Assembly (NCBI RefSeq): GCF_946479715.1
Contig: NZ_CAMLHF010000011.1
Location: 1 to 49,697, forward strand
Source: an uncultured Pedobacter sp.
GTDB lineage: Bacteria; Bacteroidota; Bacteroidia; Sphingobacteriales; Sphingobacteriaceae
Length of the DNA stretch: 49,697 nucleotides
Direction: 5' to 3'
Part shown: positions 35,467 to 44,201 of the stretch, piece after piece
How the letters are laid out: the number at the start of each line of letters is the position of its first letter
Numbering within the stretch: position 1 is the stretch's first letter
Translations under genes and position numbers: made by a program
Notes under the pieces: model-generated
What the model saw: only the letters and a program-made list of their open reading frames with translations
Database searches by the model: none
Told to the model about the DNA's origin: nothing

Positions 35467-36532
35467 CGAGGGTTAGGTTTAAGTTAACAATAAATGCTTT
35501 GGTATCGTCTGTGGTATGTGCACTAAAAGTATGCTTACCGGGGTATAACAATTCGAGCCTTCTTTTGGTGTTGCTTAAGCCAATTCCACCATATTCATCG
35601 GCAGTTATCGAATTGTTTTTAAAAATGGAGTTTTTTACGACCATTGTTAGTTCTTTATCCTGCAATTCAACCGATATGGATATGGTAGAGGGCTCGGTAG
35701 TACTGACTCCATATTTGAAGGCATTTTCGATATAAGGAAGGAACAGCATGGGGGCGATCTGAGGGTCGGACTTAAGTATCGGCTCCTCAAAAACTACGGT
35801 AGTTGTATCATTTAAGCGCAGTTTCATGAGTTCGATGTAATCGACAATAAAAGAAACTTCTTTGCTGAGCGGAGTTATGCCCGACTGCGTTTCATAAAGC
35901 AGGTAGCGCATCATCCGCGACAGCTTGTGTAAGGCTTTCCTGGACTTGTCGACATCTACGTGCGTTAATGCATAAATGTTGTTTAAAGTGTTAAAAAAGA
36001 AATGAGGATTGATCTGTGCTTTTAGAAAGGACAGTTCTGAACCTATCTTTTCTTTCTCGAGGGCCTCTCTGCTTTGTTTATCTGCCTGCCATTTCTGAAT
36101 TAAGGTAACGCTGGTACTGATACCTACCATAAACAAGGTCATCATGATCTGGAAAACATCAATTCTATTTGACCTTTTTGGTGGGCGGGGTATTCCCAAT
36201 TCACCAAATGCCTTTGACATCAGCTCAGGGAGATTCAGTGCGTTGTCTATGATTTTTACGAAGGGACCAGCTAAAATGGCTATTGCCAGAATAACCAATA
36301 CAAAGGTGAGTGTTTTGTTTTTTAGCAGGAGCTGAGGGACAAGGATATTGCTGTTTACATAAAAGACAGCAATCAACATCACCAGGATACAGCCTTGCTT
36401 TACCCAGAATTGAGGAGGTAATGTGATATTCCATGATAAAGGCTGGTGAAAAAGAAGCACGAAAGCAAATAGCATCCATGAAAATACATGGAGTAATATG
36501 CTAAGATAGGAACGGCTTTTTACTGAAACCAT
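35441..36532 (-). CDS. LytS/YehU-like sensor histidine kinase
   Basis: A 363-residue inner-membrane kinase. Four hydrophobic segments (about 10-28, 46-66, 74-95 and 126-145) precede a short coil and the His_kinase domain, whose phospho-acceptor H177 is in LKAQINPHFFFNTLNNIYAL. The ATPase part has MLFLPYIENAFKYGV and GGIGLSNTKRRLELLYPGKH. There is no large sensor domain, so the signal is probably sensed in or near the membrane. First gene of a minus-strand pair with the LytTR regulator and divergent from the export operon at 36718. Confidence 0.94.
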   Translation of the reverse strand: MVSVKSRSYLSILLHVFSWMLFAFVLLFHQPLSWNITLPPQFWVKQGCILVMLIAVFYVNSNILVPQLLLKNKTLTFVLVILAIAILAGPFVKIIDNALNLPELMSKAFGELGIPRPPKRSNRIDVFQIMMTLFMVGISTSVTLIQKWQADKQSREALEKEKIGSELSFLKAQINPHFFFNTLNNIYALTHVDVDKSRKALHKLSRMMRYLLYETQSGITPLSKEVSFIVDYIELMKLRLNDTTTVVFEEPILKSDPQIAPMLFLPYIENAFKYGVSTTEPSTISISVELQDKELTMVVKNSIFKNNSITADEYGGIGLSNTKRRLELLYPGKHTFSAHTTDDTKAFIVNLNLTLDDTELHSS

Positions 36533-36601
36533 TGGTTTAAAATTTAATGATTATTAAGTGTGTACAAGGTAGGGAACCTATCCAGATAAGTGCAAATGTT
36601 T

Positions 36602-36630
36602 CCGTCGATTCATATCGACCCCCCGTCGAT
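36602..36630. promoter_or_regulatory. Direct repeats CCGTCGAT, predicted LytTR-type site
   Basis: CCGTCGAT occurs at 36602-36609 and 36623-36630, exactly 21 bases apart, that is two helical turns on the same face. Between them ATCGAC at 36614-36619 forms an inverted copy of GTCGAT. LytTR regulators typically bind two direct repeats with this spacing, and the site lies between a LytTR system and the divergent export operon. Confidence 0.6.
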
Positions 36631-36717
36631 GTGTTTGATATGCCGGTCTATCGCGTTTTTTTTAGATGCTAAATAGCTGTTGATTTGATCAGTTAATATA
36701 GTTTTTTATATAGAGAT

Positions 36718-38052
36718 ATGTCAAAATTAACAATGAAAATTCTGCTGCTTTTATGCATCACCTGCTTTAGCCTTCGGGGCTTTAGTCAGGATACCGCATT
36801 AAAAGTTTTGCCGCCGATCTGGGATCTGGAAGCATGCCTGCAGTACGCAAAGACAAATAACATTCAGCTTAAGAGTTTGCAACTGGATAAGCAAAGCGCT
36901 GAACAGGATAAGTTGCTGGCAAAATCGGCATTGCTGCCTGATCTTTACGGCTCGGCTTCGCAATCCTTTAACCATTATAACATGGCTACCAATGGGAATA
37001 ATGGTGGGCTTAATTATTCGGGGTCATATGGTTTGAGTTCTTCGTGGACGCTATATAAAGGAGGTTATCTTAAAACAGATATAAAGCAAAAGGATTTGTC
37101 GGTTCAGTCGGCAAACTTCAGCATTCTGGAAAATGAAAACGACATTACCTTACAGATTACGCAGGCTTACCTTAGTATTCTTGTAGATAAGGAGAGTATC
37201 ATTTACAATGAGGACCTGGTAAAAACATCGGAAGCCCAGCTTGAACAGGCAAAGCGCCAGTTCGCTGCGGGATCGGTGGCCCGTAAAGTTGTGGCACAGT
37301 TTGAGGCACAGCTTGCTTCGGATAAATACAATCTGACGACGTCGCAGAATGCAGAACGCCAGGATAAAATATCCCTTAAACAGTTGTTGCAGTTACCGGA
37401 TTCTAAAGATTTTGATGTAGTGAAACCAGATACGGTGATTTCGACAGGAAGCATCAGTGATCTGAGCACCGTACAGCAATATGCTTTGCAAAACCGCCCG
37501 GAAATAAAGAATGCAGAACTGGGTGTACAGATTTCGGACCTTGGGCTTATCAAAGCGAAAGCAGGTTATTTGCCATCGTTAACCCTGGGTGCAGGGATGG
37601 GTACAAGTTATGCGAAAGATCCAAATTACAATGCCTTCAGACAGTTTGATAATAACTTTTATCAGCAGGCCGGTTTAACATTGTCTATCCCGATTTTCAC
37701 CAAAAGGCAAAATAAGACCAATGTTGCCAAAGCAAAGATTGATATCGCACAATCTAAACTAACACTGGAAAATACGAAGACCACGCTGGCCTTGAATACA
37801 GAGAAAGCCTACATCAATGCGCAGAATTCGCAGGGGCAGTTTGCATCAGCAGCCGAGCAGTTGAAATTTAACCAGGAAGTATACCGTATTGCCAATCAGG
37901 AATTAAAGATTGGGGCTGCAAATATTGTAGACTTCTACCAGCAAAGAAATTTGTATGTACAGGCAATGCAATCGTACATACAAGCAAAATATAATGCAGC
38001 TCTGGCTGCAAGAATCTATGAGTTTTACTTAGGAACACCCATTAAATTATAA
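36718..38052 (+). CDS. TolC family outer membrane efflux protein
   Basis: A 444-residue outer membrane channel forming the exit duct of a tripartite exporter. Signal peptide residues 1-24 (ILLLLCITCFSLRGFSQ). The two halves each show the TolC coiled-coil and strand pattern: LEACLQYAKTNNIQLKSLQLD, then LTLQITQAYLSILVDKESI in repeat one, and VQQYALQNRPEIKNAELGVQISDLGLIKAKAGYLPSLTLGAG with the NRPE motif in repeat two. It is first in an operon with a MacA-like fusion protein and split MacB-like ABC genes, three bases apart from the next. Substrate unknown. Confidence 0.94.
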   Translation: MSKLTMKILLLLCITCFSLRGFSQDTALKVLPPIWDLEACLQYAKTNNIQLKSLQLDKQSAEQDKLLAKSALLPDLYGSASQSFNHYNMATNGNNGGLNYSGSYGLSSSWTLYKGGYLKTDIKQKDLSVQSANFSILENENDITLQITQAYLSILVDKESIIYNEDLVKTSEAQLEQAKRQFAAGSVARKVVAQFEAQLASDKYNLTTSQNAERQDKISLKQLLQLPDSKDFDVVKPDTVISTGSISDLSTVQQYALQNRPEIKNAELGVQISDLGLIKAKAGYLPSLTLGAGMGTSYAKDPNYNAFRQFDNNFYQQAGLTLSIPIFTKRQNKTNVAKAKIDIAQSKLTLENTKTTLALNTEKAYINAQNSQGQFASAAEQLKFNQEVYRIANQELKIGAANIVDFYQQRNLYVQAMQSYIQAKYNAALAARIYEFYLGTPIKL

Positions 38053-38055
38053 GTC

Positions 38056-39321
38056 ATGAAGTCCAGAAAAATTATTCTAATCATTATCTCCATTATAGTT
38101 GTACTTGGTTTAGTATGGTACTTCTTTTTGAGAACTAAGGAACAGCCCGTAGTGCTAACGAAAGAGCAGCCTTCGAGAGGTTCAATTTCTACAAGTGTAA
38201 CTGCTACAGGAACAGTGCAGCCGGTGGATACAGTTACCGTAGGTACGCAGGTATCGGGAACCATTTCTGCATTGTATGCCGATTTTAACTCAACCGTTAA
38301 GAAAGGACAGTTGCTTGCAGAATTGGACAAAACACTGATACAGGCACAGGTTGACCAGGCAAAAGCCAGTTTGGCACAATCTCAAAGTAACCAGACCTAT
38401 CAGCAGGCTAATTTTAGTCGCCAGAAACAATTGTTCGAAACAGGATCGATCAGCAAGGCTGAGTATGATCAGGCTGTAAATACCTTGCAGGTGGCAGCTG
38501 CCAATGTAAATAATACAAAGGCACAGCTGAGATCGGCAGAAAGGAACCTTTCCTTTACGCAGATCTATTCGCCTATTGACGGGGTGGTATTAGGCCGAAG
38601 TGTTAGTATAGGGCAAACTGTTGCGGCAAGCTTTAATACACCAACAATTTTTACCATTGCCAAAGACATTACGAAAATGCAGGTTCAGGCAAAGGTGGAT
38701 GAGGCAGATATAGGCAATGTAGTTAAAGGTCAGCGATCGACTTTTACTGTTGATGCCTTTATTGACGATACTTTTAACGGAACGGTAAAGGATATTAGGT
38801 TACAGCCATCCATATCAGCAAACGTGGTTACTTATGCTACCCTGATTGATGCGCCAAATGATGATAAGAAATTAAAACCAGGCATGACTGCGAACATTAT
38901 AATTTACACCAAAGAGGTAAATGATGCGCTGCTGGTTTCGGCCCAGGCCTTAAAGTTTAATCCGGATTCGAGTTTACTTAAAGAATATGAAATTGTGCCA
39001 TTGCCAGGCAGAGGAATGGGAAGGAAAGGCGGTAAAGGCAGGATGAGAAAGGATACCAGTGCGACTAAGCAACTGAAAGCACCAACCGGGGAAACGGAAA
39101 AGATGGAACCTTCTTTTGTGTGGGTATTACAAGGCAAAAAGCTTATTCAGAAAAGAATAAAAACCGGACTGAATGACAATACACATGTAGAGGTGCTTGA
39201 AGGGTTGAATGAAAATGATGTAGTGATCAGCGGAATGGAGGGCGGCTCGGCAGGAACTCCGGCAGCAGCGGCGGCTTCGAGTCCATTTATGCCAAAAAGA
39301 CCAGGAGGAAACAGACGATGA
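38056..39321 (+). CDS. MacA/HlyD-like periplasmic adaptor protein
   Basis: A 421-residue membrane-fusion protein anchored by residues 6-25 (ILIIISIIVVLGLVWYFFL). The lipoyl-like half-motifs are TVGTQVSGTISALYADFNS with GQLLAELD, and the coiled-coil hairpin spans about residues 95-165 (ending YSPIDGVVLGRSVSIGQTV). DEADIGNVVKGQRSTFTVDAF and KLKPGMTANIIIYT mark the beta-barrel domain. A basic, glycine-rich insert (GRGMGRKGGKGRMRKD, about residues 317-332) and a PGGNRR tail are unusual additions. Works with the TolC protein before it and the ABC genes after it. Confidence 0.94.
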   Translation: MKSRKIILIIISIIVVLGLVWYFFLRTKEQPVVLTKEQPSRGSISTSVTATGTVQPVDTVTVGTQVSGTISALYADFNSTVKKGQLLAELDKTLIQAQVDQAKASLAQSQSNQTYQQANFSRQKQLFETGSISKAEYDQAVNTLQVAAANVNNTKAQLRSAERNLSFTQIYSPIDGVVLGRSVSIGQTVAASFNTPTIFTIAKDITKMQVQAKVDEADIGNVVKGQRSTFTVDAFIDDTFNGTVKDIRLQPSISANVVTYATLIDAPNDDKKLKPGMTANIIIYTKEVNDALLVSAQALKFNPDSSLLKEYEIVPLPGRGMGRKGGKGRMRKDTSATKQLKAPTGETEKMEPSFVWVLQGKKLIQKRIKTGLNDNTHVEVLEGLNENDVVISGMEGGSAGTPAAAAASSPFMPKRPGGNRR

Positions 39322-40064
39322 GCCACAAGATCCTTCAAATAGAAAATGTAAAGCGTGAATTTAAAATGGGTACCGAAACAGTGAGGGCTTTAAAAGGGGT
39401 TTCATTTGATGTGGATTCGGGCGAGTTTTTAACCATAATGGGAAGCAGCGGGTCGGGTAAAACCACTTTGCTGAATATGCTGGGCTGTTTGGATAAGCCT
39501 ACTGAGGGTACTTATATGCTCGATAATGTAAACGTAAAAGAGCTGACCAGAGACGAACTGGCAAAATTATGGAAGCATAAGATTGGCTTTGTTTTCCAGT
39601 CGTACAACTTATTGCCACGTACGTCTGCACTTGAAAATGTAGAGCTCCCATTATTGTACAACCCCACTATTGGCACGAAAGAACGGACAGAACGTGCTAT
39701 TGCGGCCTTACAGGCCGTAAAGCTTGATGGGCGGTTTGATCATATGCCGAACCAGTTGTCGGGCGGACAGCAGCAACGCGTTGCTATTGCCAGAGCATTG
39801 GTGAATGAGCCTGTTATGATCCTTGCGGATGAGGCTACGGGCAACCTGGATACACGAACATCTTACGAGATCATGTCGCTTATGCAGGAGCTGAATCAAA
39901 ACGGAAAAACCATTGTATTCGTTACCCATGAGCCGGATATCGCTGCTTTTAGCACCCGAACAGTGATGCTAAGGGACGGAAAGGTTCAAAAAGATTCGAT
40001 GAATAAACACATTCGTTCGGCTAAAGAAGCATTGGCTTCTCTACCTGCGACAGACGATTATTAA
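39318..40064 (+). CDS. MacB-type ABC transporter ATP-binding protein
   Basis: A 248-residue ATPase of the LolD/MacB group. Walker [11 protein letters not shown], the Q-loop [18 protein letters not shown], the signature [15 protein letters not shown], Walker [14 protein letters not shown] and the H-loop VTHEPD are all intact. The start overlaps the adaptor stop by four bases. The permease is a separate gene nine bases on, unlike E. coli MacB where both parts are fused. Confidence 0.96.
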   Translation: MSHKILQIENVKREFKMGTETVRALKGVSFDVDSGEFLTIMGSSGSGKTTLLNMLGCLDKPTEGTYMLDNVNVKELTRDELAKLWKHKIGFVFQSYNLLPRTSALENVELPLLYNPTIGTKERTERAIAALQAVKLDGRFDHMPNQLSGGQQQRVAIARALVNEPVMILADEATGNLDTRTSYEIMSLMQELNQNGKTIVFVTHEPDIAAFSTRTVMLRDGKVQKDSMNKHIRSAKEALASLPATDDY

Positions 40065-40070
40065 GGAGGA
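40063..40070 (+). promoter_or_regulatory. Strong Shine-Dalgarno sequence for the MacB-like permease gene
   Basis: AAGGAGGA overlaps the stop codon of the ATPase gene and lies three bases before the permease ATG at 40074. A full anti-rRNA match is uncommon in this phylum and suggests high or independent translation of the permease. Confidence 0.6.
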
Positions 40071-40073
40071 ATT

Positions 40074-41294
40074 ATGAAATTTATTAATCTCATCAGATTG
40101 GCAATTAAAGCCCTGCAACGTAATAAACTACGTGCGCTGTTAACCATGCTGGGCATTATTATAGGCGTGGCATCTGTAATTACGATGATGTCTATTGGAG
40201 AGGGCTCAAAGCAGAGTATTAATGCCTCGCTTGCCAGTATGGGTTCGAATATGATTACCATTATGCCTTATAGCAATGAACCTGGCGGTGCGCGGATGAT
40301 GGGCAGCAGCCTTAAAACGCTTACCATTAAAGATGTAGATGCCCTGAAAAAGAATGCAGTTAATATTGCAGAGATTTCTCCGCTGGCATCGTCGAGTGGA
40401 CAATCTATTAACGGTGCGGCCAACTGGCCTACCTCTATTCAGGGAGTGAGTCCGGAATATCTGGATATCAGAAAGCTCTCTGTTAAGGAGGGGATCATAT
40501 TTTCGGAGCAAGACGTGAGGTCGTCGGCAAAGGTATGCTTACTGGGCAAAACTGTGGTTGATAACCTGTTCCCTAACGGAGAAGATCCGATTGGCAAGAT
40601 CATCAGGTTTGGTAAAATCCCATTCCAGGTCATAGGAGTGCTTACCCCAAAGGGTACAAGTAACTTTGGCCAGGATCAGGATGATATCATTATTGCTCCG
40701 TATACAACGGTTCAGAAAAGGATTTTATCGTCCATTTACTTTGGACAGATCTATGCATCGGCAACCAGTGAAGCCGCTTCGGACGCTGCAGTTGCAGAGA
40801 TAACCAGCACACTTAGAGAAACACATCGTTTAAGAGATGCTGAGGACAATGACTTTCAGGTAAGAACACAGGCAGAATTAATGACGATGATGAATTCTAC
40901 AAGCAGTATGATGACTGCACTGTTAACCGCAGTGGCAAGTATCTCGCTGGTAATTGGAGGGATAGGAATTATGAATATTATGTATGTTTCGGTTACCGAG
41001 CGAACCCGTGAAATAGGTTTGCGGATGTCGATAGGTGCAAGGGGTATAGATATTTTGTTACAATTCCTGATAGAAGCTATTGTGATTAGTGTAACGGGTG
41101 GGGTAATTGGTGTGATATTGGGCGTTTCGGCAGCGCTGATTGTTCCGGCGTCATTGAACTGGCCGACGGTAATTTCTGAATTCTCGATTGTAATATCCTT
41201 TTTGGTTTGTGCAATAACAGGAATTTTCTTTGGCTATTATCCGGCACTGAAGGCATCAAAATTAGATCCTATAGAAGCGTTAAGGTACGAGTAA
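40074..41294 (+). CDS. MacB-like ABC transporter permease (FtsX family)
   Basis: A 406-residue inner-membrane protein with the MacB layout. An N-terminal membrane helix (LLTMLGIIIGVASVITMMSIGEG, about residues 20-42) is followed by a large periplasmic domain to about residue 275 (with SPLASSSGQSINGA and the FGQDQDDIIIAPYT motif). Three C-terminal helices complete the FtsX domain, including ISLVIGGIGIMNIMYVSVTERTREIGLRMSIGAR and a last FGYYPALKASKLDPIEALRYE. This completes a TolC-MacA-MacB exporter that pumps peptides, lipids or toxic compounds from the periplasm. Confidence 0.95.
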   Translation: MKFINLIRLAIKALQRNKLRALLTMLGIIIGVASVITMMSIGEGSKQSINASLASMGSNMITIMPYSNEPGGARMMGSSLKTLTIKDVDALKKNAVNIAEISPLASSSGQSINGAANWPTSIQGVSPEYLDIRKLSVKEGIIFSEQDVRSSAKVCLLGKTVVDNLFPNGEDPIGKIIRFGKIPFQVIGVLTPKGTSNFGQDQDDIIIAPYTTVQKRILSSIYFGQIYASATSEAASDAAVAEITSTLRETHRLRDAEDNDFQVRTQAELMTMMNSTSSMMTALLTAVASISLVIGGIGIMNIMYVSVTERTREIGLRMSIGARGIDILLQFLIEAIVISVTGGVIGVILGVSAALIVPASLNWPTVISEFSIVISFLVCAITGIFFGYYPALKASKLDPIEALRYE

Positions 41295-41335
41295 GAGAAG
41301 TGCTTGTGAGGTTAATTATCGCAGAAAATACAGTA

Positions 41336-41392
41336 TTAACCTATGAATTTAGCCCGTTGATCTCAATTAACATTTGTTAACATATGAATTTA
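41336..41392. repeat. Three TTAACnTATG-like repeats upstream of the TonB receptor
   Basis: TTAACCTATG (41336-41345), TTAACATTTG (41367-41376) and TTAACATATG (41377-41386) are near-identical ten-base units. The last two are exactly tandem. The longer match TTAACCTATGAATTTA / TTAACATATGAATTTA recurs 41 bases apart, about four turns. They lie in the 117-base gap ahead of an operon that encodes its own LytTR regulator. Confidence 0.55.
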
Positions 41393-41393
41393 T

Positions 41394-41425
41394 AAAATTC
41401 GCTTCCAGAATATGAAGCGAATTTT
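41394..41425 (+). promoter_or_regulatory. 12-base hairpin spanning the start codon of the TonB receptor gene
   Basis: AAAATTCGCTTC at 41394-41405 is the exact complement of GAAGCGAATTTT at 41414-41425, leaving an eight-base loop. The ATG at 41412-41414 sits at the loop and the right arm, so the first codons are inside the stem. It can act as a translation-blocking structure or, since the stem ends in four T, as a weak terminator or attenuator. Confidence 0.65.
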
Positions 41426-44201
41426 ACTATTACTTGGATTTACAGGCGTCATGAGCATTAGTGCATGGGCGCAGCGCCCGCTAAAAACGCAGGCCACAAT
41501 TGATGGTTTTTACAGCCTGCCTATGGCAAAGATGCTGGATACCCTTTCGTTGAAATGCAAGACCAGGATCATTTATGAACCTGAGATGCTCAAGGATTAT
41601 ATGGTAACAGACCGTTACCTGAATGAACCGGTAAAGGATGTGCTGGGAAAGATTTGCAGGGAGAATAAATTGTATTACTGGCTGGATCCGGATCAAAACA
41701 TTTACATCATCAGGAGGCCGGAAGATGTAAGTCGTTTAAAAAAGATAGCCGGAGATAAACCGGTTTTTAAAGAAGTGCAGTTAAACCCTACAGCGCAGTT
41801 GAGGGAAGAAAAAGTAGAAAGCAGTAAGATGGAACCATTTAAGATAACAGGTAGGGTGGTAGACAATGCCAGTGGAGAATCTTTGCCTGCGGCAATTGTA
41901 AAAGTGCGTAACACACGGATCAGTACAGCTACCAATGCAGATGGTTATTTTACACTTTTAAATGTGCCTTCGGATACCTGTGTGCTCGATATAAACTATA
42001 TCGGTTACCGCCCGGATGTGTATGCATTGAATAAAACGAACATTAAAGCAGAAATTATTATAGCGCTTTTTCCGGCCGTAAAATCATTAAATGAGGTAAC
42101 GATAACTGATAAAAGGAGAGACAATGCTATGAGTACCGACAAGCGAAGGGTAAGTGTACTGCAGATTTCTCCGTCAAAACTTGAAGAACTCCCTAACATT
42201 GGAGAAAAGGATATCCTAAGGTCATTTCAGCTTATGCCGGGTATTAGTGCAAGTAACGAATCTTCATCGGGCGCATATGTAAGAGGAGGGACTCCCGACC
42301 AAAACCTGGTGCTTTTTGATGGTTTTACCGTTTACCAGGTTGATCACCTCTATGGGTTTTTCAGCGCATTTAATAGCAATGCCGTTAAAGATGTGACTTT
42401 GTATAAAGGAGGTTTCTCTGCAAAGTATGGTGGAAGATTATCGAGTGTTACCGATATAGTAGGTAAAGAAGGGAATAATAAAGAAACCAATATTGCCGGA
42501 GATTTGAGCTTACTCAGTGCGAATGTGTTTTTGGAAAAACCGATCAACAGTAAATCAACTTTGTTACTGGCTTACAGACATTCCTATCAGGGACCACTGT
42601 ATAACAAGATCTTCAATAAATTTAACAGCAGCACGACTGTTGCTTCCGGGCCAGGGGGTGGACGCATGGGAGGCGGCCCCCCGGGTGGCGGAGGTGGAGG
42701 TTTTGGTGGCGGCGCTACAACTGCTACCGTACCATCTTCGTCCTTTTATGACCTGAATGCAAAATATACCTATGCACCGGATGATAAAAACAGGTTTTCG
42801 TGGAGCATTTACCAGGGAAATGATAACCTTGATAACAGCAGGGATGTAGCATTGCCGTCTTTTTTATCGGGTGGTGGTAGTATCAGCTCAACAGATAAAA
42901 CAACATATGGCAACCTGGGATCGAGCTTTAAGTGGTCGAGCCGATGGAACTCCAGATTATATTCCAATACTTTGCTCAGCTATTCTACCTATCATAGCGA
43001 CAGAGACAACAGCAATACCATAACTGTTCAGGATAGTGAAGGGGTTGATCAGGAAATCTCGACAGGGACATTTGAAAAGAACAACCTTAAAGACTTTAGT
43101 TTGAAATCTGACTGGGAATGGCAGGCCGGGGGTAAATTAAAAGTGTTATTTGGGGGATTTGCATCCAGACAAAATGTTTCTTACGAGAACAGTTTAAATG
43201 ATACCAGTACCTTGATTAACCAGAATACTAAAGCACTTACCAGTGGGGGATATGCCGAACTGGAGATTAATCCGGTAAGTAGGTTACAGTTGAATCCGAG
43301 CTTGCGGAGTACTTATTATGACCTTACGGGAAAAGTATACCTGGAGCCGCGGTTTTCGGCAACTTATACGCTCACAGATCGCTTTACACTTAAAGGCTCG
43401 ACCGGGAAATTCTATCAGTTTACAAATCGGGTAATTAAAGAAGATATTCTGGCAGGCAGCAGAGATTTCTGGGTACTCTCTAATGGAAGTACTATTCCGG
43501 TAAGCTCTGCCCTGCATTATATAGCCGGATTTAGTTATGAAACAGACCAGTTCCTGATTGATGTAGAGGGCTATTACAAGAGTTTGGATAACCTGAGTGA
43601 ATACTCGCAGCGGCAAACCGGCAGGAGGATGGGATCGGCAGGGACACTGGAAGAACACTTTTACAATGGGACCGGCTATACAAAAGGAGTTGAGTTTTTA
43701 TTGCAAAAAACACATGGTAAATACACCGGCTGGGTGAGTTATACACTCTCAAAAGCAGTAAATAATTTTGAGGTGTATGGTGGTGAATTTCCTGCAAATC
43801 AGGACACAGGCCATGAATTTAAGCTGGTTAATGTTTATCATAACGGTAAATGGACGTTTTCGGCAACCTGGATCTATGCAACAGGAAAGCCCTATACAGC
43901 GCCGTTGACAAGTTATACTGTTAATGATTATTCTGGCAGAAGCCACACTTTCTTAACGATTAGCGAGAAAAACGGCGCCCGGATGCCGGCCTACCACAGG
44001 TTAGATGCTGCGATTACCTATGATCTGATAAAAATAGACAGCCGCAAAACCGGGAGTATCGGGTTTTCGCTCTTTAACATCTATAACAGATCAAATATTT
44101 GGTATAAACAATACTCAATAGTAAACAACCAGGTGCTTACCTCTAATGTAAATTACCTTGGTTTTACCCCTAATATTACACTAAGCTTAAAATGGAAATA
44201 A
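41412..44201 (+). CDS. TonB-dependent receptor with STN and carboxypeptidase-like domains
   Basis: A 929-residue outer membrane receptor. Signal peptide MKRILLLLGFTGVMSISAWAQ. Residues about 30-105 are a secretin/TonB short N-terminal (STN) domain (AKMLDTLSLKCKTRIIYEPEM, YYWLDPDQNIYIIRRP). A carboxypeptidase-regulatory-like domain follows (FKITGRVVDNASGESLPAAIVKV, VPSDTCVLDINYIGY), then the plug (LEELPNIGEKDILRSFQLMPGI, SSGAYVRGGTPDQNLVLFDG) and a barrel ending NITLSLKWK. A glycine-rich stretch (GGGPPGGGGGGFGGG, near residue 420) interrupts the barrel region and is probably an extracellular loop. Not a SusC type; it pairs with the DUF4249 gene that overlaps it by ten bases. The ligand is unknown. 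Confidence 0.95.
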   Translation: MKRILLLLGFTGVMSISAWAQRPLKTQATIDGFYSLPMAKMLDTLSLKCKTRIIYEPEMLKDYMVTDRYLNEPVKDVLGKICRENKLYYWLDPDQNIYIIRRPEDVSRLKKIAGDKPVFKEVQLNPTAQLREEKVESSKMEPFKITGRVVDNASGESLPAAIVKVRNTRISTATNADGYFTLLNVPSDTCVLDINYIGYRPDVYALNKTNIKAEIIIALFPAVKSLNEVTITDKRRDNAMSTDKRRVSVLQISPSKLEELPNIGEKDILRSFQLMPGISASNESSSGAYVRGGTPDQNLVLFDGFTVYQVDHLYGFFSAFNSNAVKDVTLYKGGFSAKYGGRLSSVTDIVGKEGNNKETNIAGDLSLLSANVFLEKPINSKSTLLLAYRHSYQGPLYNKIFNKFNSSTTVASGPGGGRMGGGPPGGGGGGFGGGATTATVPSSSFYDLNAKYTYAPDDKNRFSWSIYQGNDNLDNSRDVALPSFLSGGGSISSTDKTTYGNLGSSFKWSSRWNSRLYSNTLLSYSTYHSDRDNSNTITVQDSEGVDQEISTGTFEKNNLKDFSLKSDWEWQAGGKLKVLFGGFASRQNVSYENSLNDTSTLINQNTKALTSGGYAELEINPVSRLQLNPSLRSTYYDLTGKVYLEPRFSATYTLTDRFTLKGSTGKFYQFTNRVIKEDILAGSRDFWVLSNGSTIPVSSALHYIAGFSYETDQFLIDVEGYYKSLDNLSEYSQRQTGRRMGSAGTLEEHFYNGTGYTKGVEFLLQKTHGKYTGWVSYTLSKAVNNFEVYGGEFPANQDTGHEFKLVNVYHNGKWTFSATWIYATGKPYTAPLTSYTVNDYSGRSHTFLTISEKNGARMPAYHRLDAAITYDLIKIDSRKTGSIGFSLFNIYNRSNIWYKQYSIVNNQVLTSNVNYLGFTPNITLSLKWK

